From: Pratylenchus scribneri
Lineage: Eukaryota > Nematoda > Chromadorea > Rhabditida > Pratylenchidae
Reading direction: 5' to 3'
DNA length: 64,000 bases
NCBI GenBank assembly: GCA_030063045.1
Contig: JAQSEB010000097.1
Location: 62,001-126,000, forward strand
Shown: positions 58,301 through 64,000 of the stretch, piece after piece
Position numbering within the stretch: position 1 is the stretch's first letter
Layout: each line of letters begins with the position of its first letter
Notes under the pieces: model-generated
The model's input: only the letters and a program-made list of their open reading frames with translations
Told to the model about the DNA's origin: nothing
The model's database searches: none
Program-made: the position numbers and the translations under genes

Positions 58301-58677
58301 AATTAATCATATTCTTTTCGGAATATTCAATTAGATTAGTCAATTGAAATGCTTTTCATTTAGGTGAAAATACTGGAAATTTTTGAAAATTTTTAAAAAA
58401 ATTTTTGCAAAAATTCTTAGATAACTTTTTCTTATTTCTTTAGGGAATATTTTTTATTATCAATTAATCATATTCATTTCGGAATAATCAATTAGATTAG
58501 TCAAAATTGAAATGCTTTTCATTTAGGTGAAAATACTGGAAATTTTTGAAAATTTTTAAAAAAAAATTTTGCAAAAATTCTTAGATACATTTTTCTTATT
58601 TCTTTAGGGAATATTTTTTATTATCAATTAATCATATTCTTTTCGGAATATTCAATTAGATTAGTCAATTGAAATGC
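46381..58677 (+). repeat. Satellite domain D, CTTTTCGG type with ~7.26-kb higher-order repeat
   Basis: Monomers here are mostly CTTTTCGG with GAAATGCTT, and many have the A7T5 run before GCAAAAA. A shortened monomer (TGGAATTTGAAAA) at 48691 recurs at 55950, and TTTAGCTGAAAA at 48838 recurs at 56097, both 7,259 bp apart. TCAAATGAAATG at 49621 and 49943 recurs at 56882 and 57204, 7,261 bp apart. The same marker also recurs at 51234 and 51556, a step of 1,613 bp (10 monomers). Near the right end two monomers carry GTCAAAATTG (about 58177 and 58500). Confidence 0.85.
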
Positions 58678-58685
58678 AAGAATTT
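58670..58685. other. Satellite orientation switch
   Basis: The forward monomer stops after GAAATGC at 58677. The next base begins AAGAATTTTTGCAAAAA, which is the complement strand of the monomer's central A-tract. Forward repeat is therefore joined directly to reverse repeat at different phases of the unit, with no unrelated sequence between. The nearest inverted arms are separated by the forward monomer's remaining part, roughly 95 bp. Confidence 0.95.
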
Positions 58686-60562
58686 TTGCAAAAATTTTTT
58701 TAAAAATTTTCAAAAATTTCCAGTATTTTCACCTAAATGAAAAGTATCTCAATGGACTAATCTAATTGAATATTCCGAAAAGAATATGATTAATTGACAA
58801 TAAAAAATATTTCCTAAAGAAATAAGAAAAAGTTATCTAAGAATTTTTGCAAAAATTTTTTTAAAAATTTTCAAAAATTTCCAATATTTTCACCTAAATG
58901 AAAAGTATCTCAATGGACTAATCTAATTGAATATTCCGAAAAGAATATGATTAATTGACAATAAAAAATATTCCCTAAAGAAATAAGAAAAAGTTATCTA
59001 AGAATTTTTTTAAAAATTTTCAAAAATTTCCAGTATTTTCACCTAAATGAAAAGTATCTCAATTGACTAATCTAATTGATTATTCCGAAATGAATATGAT
59101 TAATTGATAATAAAAAATATTCCCTAAAGAAATAAGAAAAATGTATCTAAGAATTTTTGCAAAAATTTTTTTAAAAATTTTCAAAAATTTCCAGTATTTT
59201 CACCTAAATGAAAAGTATCTCAATTGACTAATCTAATTGATTATTCCAAAAAGAATATGATTAATTGATAATAAAAAATATTCCCTAAAGAAATAAGAAA
59301 AATGTATCTAAGAATTTTTGCAAAATTTTTTTTTAAAAATTTTCAAAAATTTCCAGTATTTTCACCTAAATGAAAAGTATCTCAATGGACTAATCTAATT
59401 GAATATTCCGAAAAGAATATGATTAATTGACAATAAAAAATATTCCCTAAAGAAATAAGAAAAAGTTATCTAAGAATTTTTGCAAAAATTTTTTTAAAAA
59501 TTTTCAAAAATTTCCAGTATTTTCACCTAAATGAAAAGTATCACAATTGACTAATCTAATTGATTATTCCGAAATGAATATGATTAATTGATAATAAAAA
59601 ATATTCCCTAAAGAAATAAGAAAAATGTATCTAAGAATTTTTGCAAAAAATTTTTTAAAAATTTTCAAAAATTTCCAGTATTTTCACCTAAATGAAAAGT
59701 ATCTCAATGGACTAATCTAATTGAATATTCCGAAAAGAATATGATTAATTGATAATAAAAAATATTCCCTAAAGAAATAAGAAAAATGTATCTAAGAATT
59801 TTTGCAAAAATTTTTTTAAAAATTTTCAAAAATTTCCAGTATTTTCACCTAAATGAAAAGTATCTCAATGGACTAACCTAATTGATTATTCCGAAAAGAA
59901 TATGATTAATTGATAATAAAAAATATTCCCTAAAGAAATAAGAGAAATGTATCAAAGAATTTTTGCAAAAATTTTTTTAAAAATTTTCAAAAATTTCCAG
60001 TATTTTCACCTAAATGAAAAGTATCTCAATTGACTAACCTAATTGATTATTCCGAAAAGAATATGATTAATTGATAATAAAAAATATTCCCTAAAGAAAT
60101 AAGAGAAATGTATCAAAGAATTTTTGCAAAATTTTTTTTAAAAATTTTCAAAAATTTCCAGTATTTTCACCTAAATGAAAAGTATCTCAATGGACTAACC
60201 TAATTGATTATTCCGAAAAGAATATGATTAATTGATAATAAAAAATATTCCCTAAAGAAATAAGAGAAATGTATCAAAGAATTTTTGCAAAAATTTTTTT
60301 AAAAATTTTCAAAAATTTCCAGTATTTTCACCTAAATGAAAAGTATCTCAATTGACTAATCTAATTGATTATTCCGAAATGAATATGATTAATTGATAAT
60401 AAAAAATATTCCCTAAAGAAATAAGAAAAATGTATCTAAGAATTTTTGCAAAAATTTTTTTAAAAATTTTCAAAAATTTCCAGTATTTTCACCTAAATGA
60501 AAAGTATCTCAATTGACTAATCTAATTGATTATTCCGAAATGAATATGATTAATTGATAATA
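58678..60562 (-). repeat. Inverted satellite block, ~11.6 monomers
   Basis: About 11.6 monomers read on the minus strand; on the plus strand landmarks are CCAGTATTTTCACCTAAATG, TCTAATTGATTATTCCG and AAAAATATTCCCTAAAG. The block is a separate subfamily, not a mirror copy of the adjacent forward array: it repeatedly has CAATGGACTAA where the forward array implies CAATTGACTAA, TTGACAATAAAA in some units, CTAACCTAATTG, and GAGAAATGTATCAAAG. One monomer near 59006 lacks the usual TTTTTGCAAAAA stretch. The last monomer is interrupted at 60562 by the inserted element. Confidence 0.95.
60553..60562 (+). repeat. Left target-site duplication, element copy 1
   Basis: ATTGATAATA here is repeated at 61286-61295. 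The base before each copy differs (A against T), as does the base after (G against A), so the exact match is 10 bp. Removing the element and one copy restores a normal inverted satellite monomer apart from one substitution (AGAAATATTCCC for AAAAATATTCCC). Confidence 0.85.
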
Positions 60563-60569
60563 GTGATAA

Positions 60570-60800
60570 CCTTTTTTCTCCCCAAAAAAAACTTTTTTTT
60601 CCCCAAAAAAATCTTTTTTTTTCCCCAATACCTCTTTTTCCCCCAAAAAATACTTTTTTATCCCCAATACCTCTTTTTCCCCCAAAAAACACTTTTTTAT
60701 CCCCAATACCTCTTTTTCCCCCAAAAAACACTTTTTTATCCCCAATAAACCCAAAAGTGAAAATTTTTTGATTTTTTCTTAAAAATCATAAAAGTAAATG
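60570..60800. repeat. Left terminal inverted repeat of element copy 1
   Basis: C-runs of 4-5 bases alternate with A- and T-runs (TTCTCCCCAAAA, TTTTTCCCCC) and lead into ATAAACCCAAAAGTGAAAA at about 60744, ending at AAAAGTAAATG (60800). Its complement is found at 61091-61277 with small differences (AAAGTG against AAAGCG, CTTAAAAATC against CTTATAAATC). The left arm is longer because of an expanded 39-bp tandem repeat. Short open frames in this arm are low-complexity products of the runs and are not called as genes. Confidence 0.85.
60622..60738 (+). repeat. 39-bp minisatellite inside left TIR, three copies
   Basis: Units start with TCCCCAATACC at 60622, 60661 and 60700, and a partial fourth starts at 60739 with TCCCCAATAAACC. 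Units differ at one place: AAAAAATACT in the first against AAAAAACACT in the others. The right arm has about one unit's worth, so the array expanded on the left only. Confidence 0.9.
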
Positions 60801-61090
60801 GAATGCAACTCATTTAACATGTTCCAATGTGCAAAAAAATAAATTTTCTAATAATTTTAATGTTTATGACTCGGATGTGGTTTTCCGAATTAGGGGCTTG
60901 GCTATCAGACCATGGGTTTTAGGGGCTATGGGATAGGGTTAGGCTAGGGTCGGAGCATGGGTTTTAGGGGCTAAGGGCTAAGATTAGGGTAAGTTTTTAG
61001 CTAAAGCTAAGTTTGTAATGCCGAAAGAAATTTATATGAAAATTCATATTGAAAATATTGAGATAATTTCATCTTCTGAAGCTTAAATTT
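60801..61090. other. Element core with telomere-like G-rich tract
   Basis: The core is unrelated to the satellite. Positions 60889-61015 are G-rich on the plus strand and hold four exact TTAGGG hexamers (60890, 60919, 60964, 60984), plus GGGTTAGGCTAGGGT near 60936 and CTAAGGGCTAAG near 60971. An 18-bp segment, CATGGGTTTTAGGGGCTA, occurs twice, at 60911 and 60956. The tract resembles decayed vertebrate/fungal-type telomere repeat but is not a regular array. No coding sequence was recognised. It could be captured interstitial telomeric DNA or an unrelated G-rich sequence. Confidence 0.6.
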
Positions 61091-61277
61091 CATTTATTTT
61101 ATGATTTATAAGAAAAAATCAAAAAATTTTCGCTTTTGGGTTTATTGGGGGTAAAAAAGTTTTTTCTGGGGGAAAAAGAGGTATTGGGGATAAAAAAGTG
61201 TTTTTTGGGGAAAAAAAAGTTTTGGGGAAAAAAAAGATTTTTTTGGGGAAAAAAAGTTTTTTTTGGGGAGAAAAAAA
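61091..61277. repeat. Right terminal inverted repeat of element copy 1
   Basis: This is the complement of the left arm: CATTTATTTTATGATTTATA, AAAAAATCAAAAAATTTTCG, CTTTTGGGTTTATTGGGGG, then GGGG or GGGGG runs separated by A/T-rich stretches to GGGGAGAAAAAAA. Seven or so G-runs of four or five lie on the plus strand with mostly long intervals, so quadruplex formation is possible but not assured. The small open frame across this arm is a low-complexity by-product. Confidence 0.85.
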
Positions 61278-61285
61278 TAGCATGT

Positions 61286-61295
61286 ATTGATAATA
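61286..61295 (+). repeat. Right target-site duplication, element copy 1
   Basis: Second copy of ATTGATAATA, directly followed by AGAAATATTCCCTAAAG, the continuation of the interrupted satellite monomer. Confidence 0.85.
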
Positions 61296-62584
61296 AGAAA
61301 TATTCCCTAAAGAAATAAGAAAAAGTTATCTAAAAATTTTTGCAAAATTTTTTTTTAAAAATTTTCAAAAATTTCCAGTATTTTCACCTAAATGAAAAGT
61401 ATCTCAATGGACTAATCTAATTGAATATTCCGAAAAGAATATGATTAATTGACAATAAAAAATATTCCCTAAAGAAATAAGAAAAAGTTATCTAAGAATT
61501 TTTGCAAAAATTTTTTTAAAAATTTTCAAAAATTTCCAGTATTTTCACCTAAATGAAAAGTATCACAATTGACTAATCTAATTGATTATTCCGAAATGAA
61601 TATGATTAATTGATAATAAAAAATATTCCCTAAAGAAATAAGAAAAATGTATCTAAGAATTTTTGCAAAAATTTTTTTAAAAATTTTCAAAAATTTCCAG
61701 TATTTTCACCTAAATGAAAAGTATCTCAATGGACTAATCTAATTGAATATTCCGAAAAGAATATGATTAATTGATAATAAAAAATATTCCCTAAAGAAAT
61801 AAGAAAAATGTATCTAAGAATTTTTGCAAAAATTTTTTTAAAAATTTTCAAAAATTTCCAGTATTTTCACCTAAATGAAAAGTATCTCAATGGACTAACC
61901 TAATTGATTATTCCGAAAAGAATATGATTAATTGATAATAAAAAATATTCCCTAAAGAAATAAGAGAAATGTATCAAAGAATTTTTGCAAAAATTTTTTT
62001 AAAAATTTTCAAAAATTTCCAGTATTTTCACCTAAATGAAAAGTATCTCAATTGACTAACCTAATTGATTATTCCGAAAAGAATATGATTAATTGATAAT
62101 AAAAAATATTCCCTAAAGAAATAAGAGAAATGTATCAAAGAATTTTTGCAAAATTTTTTTTAAAAATTTTCAAAAATTTCCAGTATTTTCACCTAAATGA
62201 AAAGTATCTCAATGGACTAACCTAATTGATTATTCCGAAAAGAATATGATTAATTGATAATAAAAAATATTCCCTAAAGAAATAAGAGAAATGTATCAAA
62301 GAATTTTTGCAAAAATTTTTTTAAAAATTTTCAAAAATTTCCAGTATTTTCACCTAAATGAAAAGTATCTCAATTGACTAATCTAATTGATTATTCCGAA
62401 ATGAATATGATTAATTGATAATAAAAAATATTCCCTAAAGAAATAAGAAAAATGTATCTAAGAATTTTTGCAAAAATTTTTTTAAAAATTTTCAAAAATT
62501 TCCAGTATTTTCACCTAAATGAAAAGTATCTCAATTGACTAATCTAATTGATTATTCCGAAATGAATATGATTAATTGATAATA
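61296..62584 (-). repeat. Inverted satellite block between the two element copies, ~8 monomers
   Basis: About eight minus-strand monomers, the duplicate of the satellite at 59313-60562 plus the monomer interrupted by copy 1. The same unit variants appear in the same order: CAATGGACTAA, AGTATCACAATTG, and then three GAGAAATGTATCAAAG units. It ends with the ATTGATAATA duplication at 62575-62584. Confidence 0.95.
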
Positions 62585-63307
62585 GTGATAACCTTTTTTC
62601 TCCCCAAAAAAAACTTTTTTTTCCCCAAAAAAATCTTTTTTTTTCCCCAATACCTCTTTTTCCCCCAAAAAATACTTTTTTATCCCCAATACCTCTTTTT
62701 CCCCCAAAAAACACTTTTTTATCCCCAATACCTCTTTTTCCCCCAAAAAACACTTTTTTATCCCCAATAAACCCAAAAGTGAAAATTTTTTGATTTTTTC
62801 TTAAAAATCATAAAAGTAAATGGAATGCAACTCATTTAACATGTTCCAATGTGCAAAAAAATAAATTTTCTAATAATTTTAATGTTTATGACTCGGATGT
62901 GGTTTTCCGAATTAGGGGCTTGGCTATCAGACCATGGGTTTTAGGGGCTATGGGATAGGGTTAGGCTAGGGTCGGAGCATGGGTTTTAGGGGCTAAGGGC
63001 TAAGATTAGGGTAAGTTTTTAGCTAAAGCTAAGTTTGTAATGCCGAAAGAAATTTATATGAAAATTCATATTGAAAATATTGAGATAATTTCATCTTCTG
63101 AAGCTTAAATTTCATTTATTTTATGATTTATAAGAAAAAATCAAAAAATTTTCGCTTTTGGGTTTATTGGGGGTAAAAAAGTTTTTTCTGGGGGAAAAAG
63201 AGGTATTGGGGATAAAAAAGTGTTTTTTGGGGAAAAAAAAGTTTTGGGGAAAAAAAAGATTTTTTTGGGGAAAAAAAGTTTTTTTTGGGGAGAAAAAAAT
63301 AGCATGT
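62585..63307. mobile_element. Non-autonomous TIR element, copy 2
   Basis: This copy matches 60563-61285 base for base as far as compared, 2,022 bp downstream, with the same 10-bp flanks (62575-62584 and 63308-63317). TIRs lie at about 62592-62822 and 63113-63299, the 39-bp minisatellite at 62644-62760 and the G-rich core at 62823-63112. Because flanking satellite is duplicated with it, this copy arose by segmental duplication, not by a second transposition. Confidence 0.85.
62644..62760 (+). repeat. 39-bp minisatellite in left TIR of copy 2
   Basis: Three units at 62644, 62683 and 62722, identical in arrangement and internal variants to 60622-60738. Confidence 0.9.
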
Positions 63308-63478
63308 ATTGATAATAAGAAATATTCCCTAAAGAAATAAGAAAAAGTTATCTAAAAATTTTTGCAAAAATTGTTTTTTTTTTAAATTTTCAAAAATTTC
63401 CAGTATTTTCACCTAAATGAAAAGCATTTCAATTGACTAATCTAATTGATTATTCCGAAAAGAATATGATTATAATTG
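63308..63478 (-). repeat. Last inverted satellite monomer, diverged
   Basis: About one minus-strand monomer. It has an unusual TTGTTTTTTTTTTAAATTTTC run at about 63371 and returns to AAAAGCATTTCAATTGAC, the complement of the GAAATGCTTTT ending common in the forward array, not the AAAAGTATCTC form of the other inverted monomers. It ends in the palindrome described next. Confidence 0.9.
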
Positions 63479-63522
63479 CAATTAATCATATTTTATTCGG
63501 AATAATCAATTAGATTAATCAA
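63433..63522. repeat. Near-perfect palindrome at satellite edge
   Basis: Left arm 63433-63478 (from TTGACTAATCTAATTG to AATATGATTATAATTG) is followed at once by its complement at 63479-63522 (CAATTAATCATATT, TCGGAATAATCAATTAG, ATTAATCAA). There is essentially no spacer and only a few mismatches or small indels. It is formed by a reverse monomer joined to a forward monomer fragment. Such a structure can extrude as a cruciform. Confidence 0.9.
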
Positions 63523-63542
63523 CGAAAATACATTTTATTTAA
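63479..63542 (+). repeat. Decayed forward satellite fragment
   Basis: CAATTAATCATATTTTATTCGG and then AATAATCAATTAGATTAATCAACGAAAATACATTTTATTTAA follow the second half of the forward monomer with several substitutions and a small insertion. This is the last recognisable satellite in the window. It borders the gene remnant. Confidence 0.8.
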
Positions 63543-63569
63543 ACAAAATGATGGAATTCTCAAAAGTTC

Positions 63570-63863
63570 TTAGGCCACATTTTTCATAAAATTATCAATA
63601 TATTCACGATGCGATTTATAGGCACGATCAAAATACAAATTCTTCTCTTCGTTTGCCTCGATGCTTTCCCATTCCAATTTCTTGTTCCCATCGTTATCAG
63701 TAAATTCAACCTTTACTCGTTCTTTGAAATCTTTTTCATCCCCAACATAATAATTATGATATGTATATTTGGTGATTAACAAATCCGCCTCAATTTCATC
63801 AACAATATGTTGCAATTCCCAATTTACGTGTTCATTCGGATGAATCTTTAAAAGAAATGTACC
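63570..63863 (-). pseudogene. C-terminal coding remnant, product unrecognised
   Basis: An open frame of 97 codons on the minus strand runs from a TAG at 63866-63864 to a TAA at 63572-63570. It is rich in E, D, K, N and Y (for example YHNYYVGDEKDF and EANEEKNLYFDRAYKSHREY) and is likely helical and soluble: no signal peptide or membrane segment is seen. G+C is clearly higher than in the satellite, as expected for coding sequence. No ATG lies near its start and TTG at 63815 is an unlikely eukaryotic start, so it reads as the end of a longer protein. A second open frame just upstream can join it by a one-base shift at GGG 63864-63862. I do not recognise the family. It may be a pseudogene, a last exon with its acceptor AG at 63865-63864, or a gene with a sequencing error. 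Confidence 0.5.
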
Positions 63864-63915
63864 CTATTTCTGAATCAATTAATTTAATTTTTTCTATAAT
63901 CTCGGGGTAAATTCT
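63832..63915 (-). pseudogene. Upstream frame of the same remnant
   Basis: A 27-codon open stretch between TAA (63918-63916) and TGA (63834-63832) reads RIYPEIIEKIKLIDSEIG before the GGG run at 63864-63862, and then an alternative tail. Dropping one G from that run would carry it into the frame that stays open to 63570, which begins GTFLLKIHPNEHVNWE. The amino-acid character is the same on both sides of the shift, which favours a frameshifted single gene. The evidence is compositional only. Confidence 0.35.
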
Positions 63916-63918
63916 TTA

Positions 63919-63999
63919 TTAATGATTAATGAATCCTCTCTTTATAGAAACCCCCTTTCTATTAAGAGCAATCCTCAAGGATCTCTGAATATTAGTAAC
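63919..63999 (-). other. Open stretch at window end, possible exon
   Basis: Twenty-six codons without a stop run from the window edge to TAA at 63921-63919 on the minus strand; the reading begins VTNIQRSLRIALNRKG. The other two minus frames have stops here. Several stops in AT-rich sequence separate it from the downstream frames. It is too short to be sure it is coding, and it continues beyond the window. Confidence 0.2.
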
Positions 64000-64000
64000 C

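Larger units (their letters stand above)
1..58677 (+). repeat. Forward satellite array, ~161-162 bp monomer, ~363 copies
   Basis: The same unit follows itself head to tail without any spacer from the first base to 58677; successive AGGTGAAAATACTGG starts fall at 1, 162, 323, 485 and so on. G+C of the first unit is about 31 of 161 bases (19%). Every reading frame is broken by stops and the unit length is usually not a multiple of three, so no protein reads through. Variation is concentrated at a few sites: A-run length after position ~34, TTGCAA or TTACAA, GATAAC or GATACA, CATTTCGG, CTTTTCGG or CTTTTTGG, AATAATC, AATATTC or AATAATT, and GAGATACTT, GAAATGCTT or GAAATGGTT. Arrays of this size and period are typical of eukaryotic centromeric or other constitutive heterochromatin; that role is inferred. 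The array probably continues to the left of the window, since position 1 is already inside it. Confidence 0.98.
60563..61285. mobile_element. Non-autonomous TIR element in satellite, copy 1 (MULE/MITE-like)
   Basis: A 723-bp segment splits one satellite monomer. The satellite reads up to ATTGATAATA (60553-60562) and resumes with the same 10 bases at 61286-61295; in uninterrupted monomers this string occurs once, so it is a target-site duplication. Long inverted repeats bound a unique core: left about 60570-60800, right about 61091-61277. They share TTTTTTCTCCCC at the outside and, inside, ATAAACCCAAAAG...GAAAATTTTTTGATTTTTTCTT. The outermost ~9 bases do not match. No transposase or other ORF of useful length is present, so the element would depend on an enzyme encoded elsewhere. 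A 9-11 bp duplication with long TIRs is usual for Mutator-like elements; the family call is inference. A foldback element is the alternative. Confidence 0.8.
59313..63356. repeat. 2,022-bp tandem segmental duplication
   Basis: The block of about 59313-61334 is repeated as about 61335-63356, offset exactly 2,022 bp throughout, covering seven to eight inverted satellite monomers and the whole inserted element. Shared private marks include AAAAGTATCACAATTGAC at about 59534 and 61556. The copies are nearly identical; one difference seen is an A6T6 run near 59646 against A5T7 near 61668. Outside the block the match stops: on the left GTATCTAAGAA against GTTATCTAAAAA, on the right a divergent T-run at 63371. 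The duplication is therefore recent and happened after the element inserted. Confidence 0.9.

Noticed and set aside
1..58677. CRISPR array
   Set aside because: The repeated unit is continuous with no unique spacers between short repeats, there are no cas genes, and the period is ~161 bp of near-identical sequence.
1..58677. tRNA, rRNA or small-RNA genes hidden in the array
   Set aside because: No G+C-rich paired structure, tRNA arm motifs or rRNA-like sequence is seen in the monomer; all segments are accounted for by the repeat.
60522..60754. Three overlapping short open frames (64-74 codons) on both strands, and the same at 62544-62776
   Set aside because: They read through the C/G-run inverted repeat and its 39-bp minisatellite and give low-complexity KKFFGEK or FFPQ strings. 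Frames are open on both strands at once because of the repeat composition; no homologous fold or start context is seen.
60889..61015. True telomere array or chromosome end
   Set aside because: TTAGGG motifs are irregular, few and internal, and the same tract is present in both copies of an inserted element with satellite on either side.
61136..61318. 60-codon open frame on the plus strand, and the same at 63158-63340
   Set aside because: It lies in the right inverted repeat and runs out into satellite; its sequence is the complement-arm counterpart of the frames above, with no sign of selection for a protein.
62585..63307. Second independent transposition of the TIR element
   Set aside because: The flanking satellite is duplicated with the element at a constant 2,022-bp offset, and the target duplication is the same, so segmental duplication explains it.

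Overview
The window is almost entirely non-coding repeat DNA. Positions 1-58677 are one uninterrupted head-to-tail satellite array with a monomer of about 161-162 bp, roughly 363 copies and about 19% G+C. At 58677/58678 the repeat flips to the opposite strand and continues, with two interruptions, to about 63478. Only the last ~460 bp (63541-64000) looks like former or present gene sequence. The scale of the array, its higher-order repeat structure, a transposon-like insertion with a target duplication and TTAGGG-like motifs all point to a eukaryotic nuclear genome, AT-rich, in a heterochromatic (centromeric, pericentromeric or subtelomeric) region. The lineage cannot be fixed from sequence alone; an AT-rich fungus is one possibility among several (inference, low confidence).

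Layout. (1) 1-58677: forward satellite, divisible by diagnostic bases into blocks: a mixed edge (1 to ~3.7 kb), a long block dominated by GATAAC / CATTTCGG monomers (~3.7-23.2 kb), a 6-monomer block repeated three times (~23.3-26.1 kb), a short mixed block (to 28.25 kb), a block rich in TTTTTGG and TTAATTAG variants (~28.3-43.0 kb), a transitional block (~43.0-46.4 kb) and a CTTTTCGG block (~46.4-58.7 kb). Inside these blocks higher-order repeats recur with shifts of 1,941, 5,333, 7,273, 1,291, 971, 1,944, 1,613 and about 7,260 bp, all near multiples of the monomer. (2) 58678-60562, 61286-62584 and 63308-63478: the same satellite on the opposite strand, as a distinguishable subfamily. (3) 60563-61285 and 62585-63307: two copies of a 723-bp element with long terminal inverted repeats, flanked by a 10-bp direct duplication of satellite sequence. 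Its core carries degenerate telomere-like TTAGGG motifs. The two copies arose from a single insertion followed by a 2,022-bp tandem duplication (about 59313-61334 and 61335-63356). (4) 63433-63522: a near-perfect palindrome where the satellite flips again and decays. (5) 63570-64000: a minus-strand coding remnant with an apparent one-base frameshift, product unrecognised.

Reading of the whole: the array grew by unequal exchange or segment amplification at several scales, the most homogeneous material lies in the interior, and the right edge accumulates inversion, insertion, duplication and a decayed gene. No intact protein-coding gene, rRNA, tRNA or CRISPR array is supported. Because the monomers are so similar, copy number and long-range order depend on the quality of the assembly, which cannot be judged here.
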